Of a stretch of 64,000 nt of DNA, positions 63,950-64,000 are shown piece after piece. The DNA is taken from contig CM060895.1 of assembly GCA_030762935.1 (NCBI GenBank), positions 32,726,501-32,790,500 of the forward strand, written 5' to 3'. The notes under the pieces were generated by a model that was not told the origin of the DNA, did not search any database, and saw only the letters and a list, made by a program, of their open reading frames with translations. Numbering within the stretch: the first letter of the stretch is position 1; each line of letters starts with the position of its first letter. This DNA comes from Hymenopus coronatus (Eukaryota; Arthropoda; Insecta; Mantodea; Hymenopodidae). Both the position numbers and the translations under genes were made by a program.

Positions 63950-64000
63950 AAATGCTTTTCTGGATTCAGCAGTCGCGTAAACCATATCCACTGAAATATC
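63950..64000 (-). mobile_element. TH repeat fragment, runs off the window
   Basis: AAATGCTTTTCTGGATTCAG and ACCATATCCACTGAAATATC correspond to the minus-order block AAATGCTTTTTTTGGATTCA / ACATATATTTCCGGTGAAAT. Partial at the window edge. Confidence 0.65.

Overview
The window looks like gene-poor nuclear DNA from an animal, most likely an arthropod with a large, repeat-rich genome. It is AT-rich, has no operon-like or densely coding stretch, and contains tRNA-derived SINEs, long microsatellites and broken transposases. The decayed proteins are of kinds common in arthropods: a jockey-type reverse transcriptase, two or three mariner-like transposases, and a pogo/Jerky-like transposase ending in a PHD-like finger. 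The taxonomic call is inference. I recognise no intact host gene.

One repeat family dominates. I call it the TH (terminal-hairpin) repeat. About 65 segments, in roughly equal numbers on both strands, add up by hand to about 35 kb of the 64 kb. A complete copy is about 820-900 bp and non-coding. In the orientation called + here it runs in this order: a near-palindromic hairpin of about 42 nt starting TACTTTCTCTATAC; the block AAAAATTCGATACCGAGATT; ATTTCACCGGAAATATATG; a GT/CA microsatellite of variable length; the near-palindrome ATACCAA-AC-TTGGTAT; GATGCGACACGAAGATTTT; a C-rich run; TAACGATTTTGATTAAAAT; TTTCTGGGAATAGCCTCTGA; ACCGTAAGAGAT; TTTTCTCATACAGGAACTTG; CATAGCAACCAGCTTTTGAC; and GAGAAAGTCATGTGAATGG up to ACACATCAGAT. 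Oligo-T lies on both sides. The motif ACTTTCTCTA occurs in inverted orientation near both ends. At least two subfamilies exist: A, and an older B with a different hairpin stem and right end. The features resemble non-autonomous Helitron2/Helentron-type elements, but that is inference: no Rep/helicase ORF is present and no canonical Helitron terminus was found.

Nested insertions give a relative history. TH copies sit inside older TH copies (8512-9358, 32876-33738, 58536-59385). One sits in the oligo-T tail of a SINE with a 15-bp target duplication (55808-56630), and one in the PHD-finger codons of a pogo-like transposase (16055-16952). Removing that last copy restores the transposase reading frame. 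SINEs and a TA-flanked MITE are in turn inserted in TH copies. One TH copy carries four tandem 97-bp right-end units.

Layout: 1-4.96 kb TH copies; 4.97-6.13 kb spacer plus an internally deleted mariner-like element; 6.17-15 kb TH copies with two SINEs and one MITE; 15.67-17.9 kb pogo-like element; 18.8-20.25 kb SINE pair, Z-DNA-prone block and a (CATA)n tract of nearly 0.8 kb; 20.3-34.7 kb TH and SINE mosaic with a unique stretch at 22.6-23.7 kb; 34.7-36.2 kb unique DNA with promoter-like motifs and a broken cysteine-containing ORF; 36.2-44.3 kb TH copies plus a second dispersed family (R2); 44.3-51.9 kb mostly older or unique DNA with a jockey RT remnant, a transposase tail and R2; 51.9-64 kb TH and SINE nests plus a mariner remnant.
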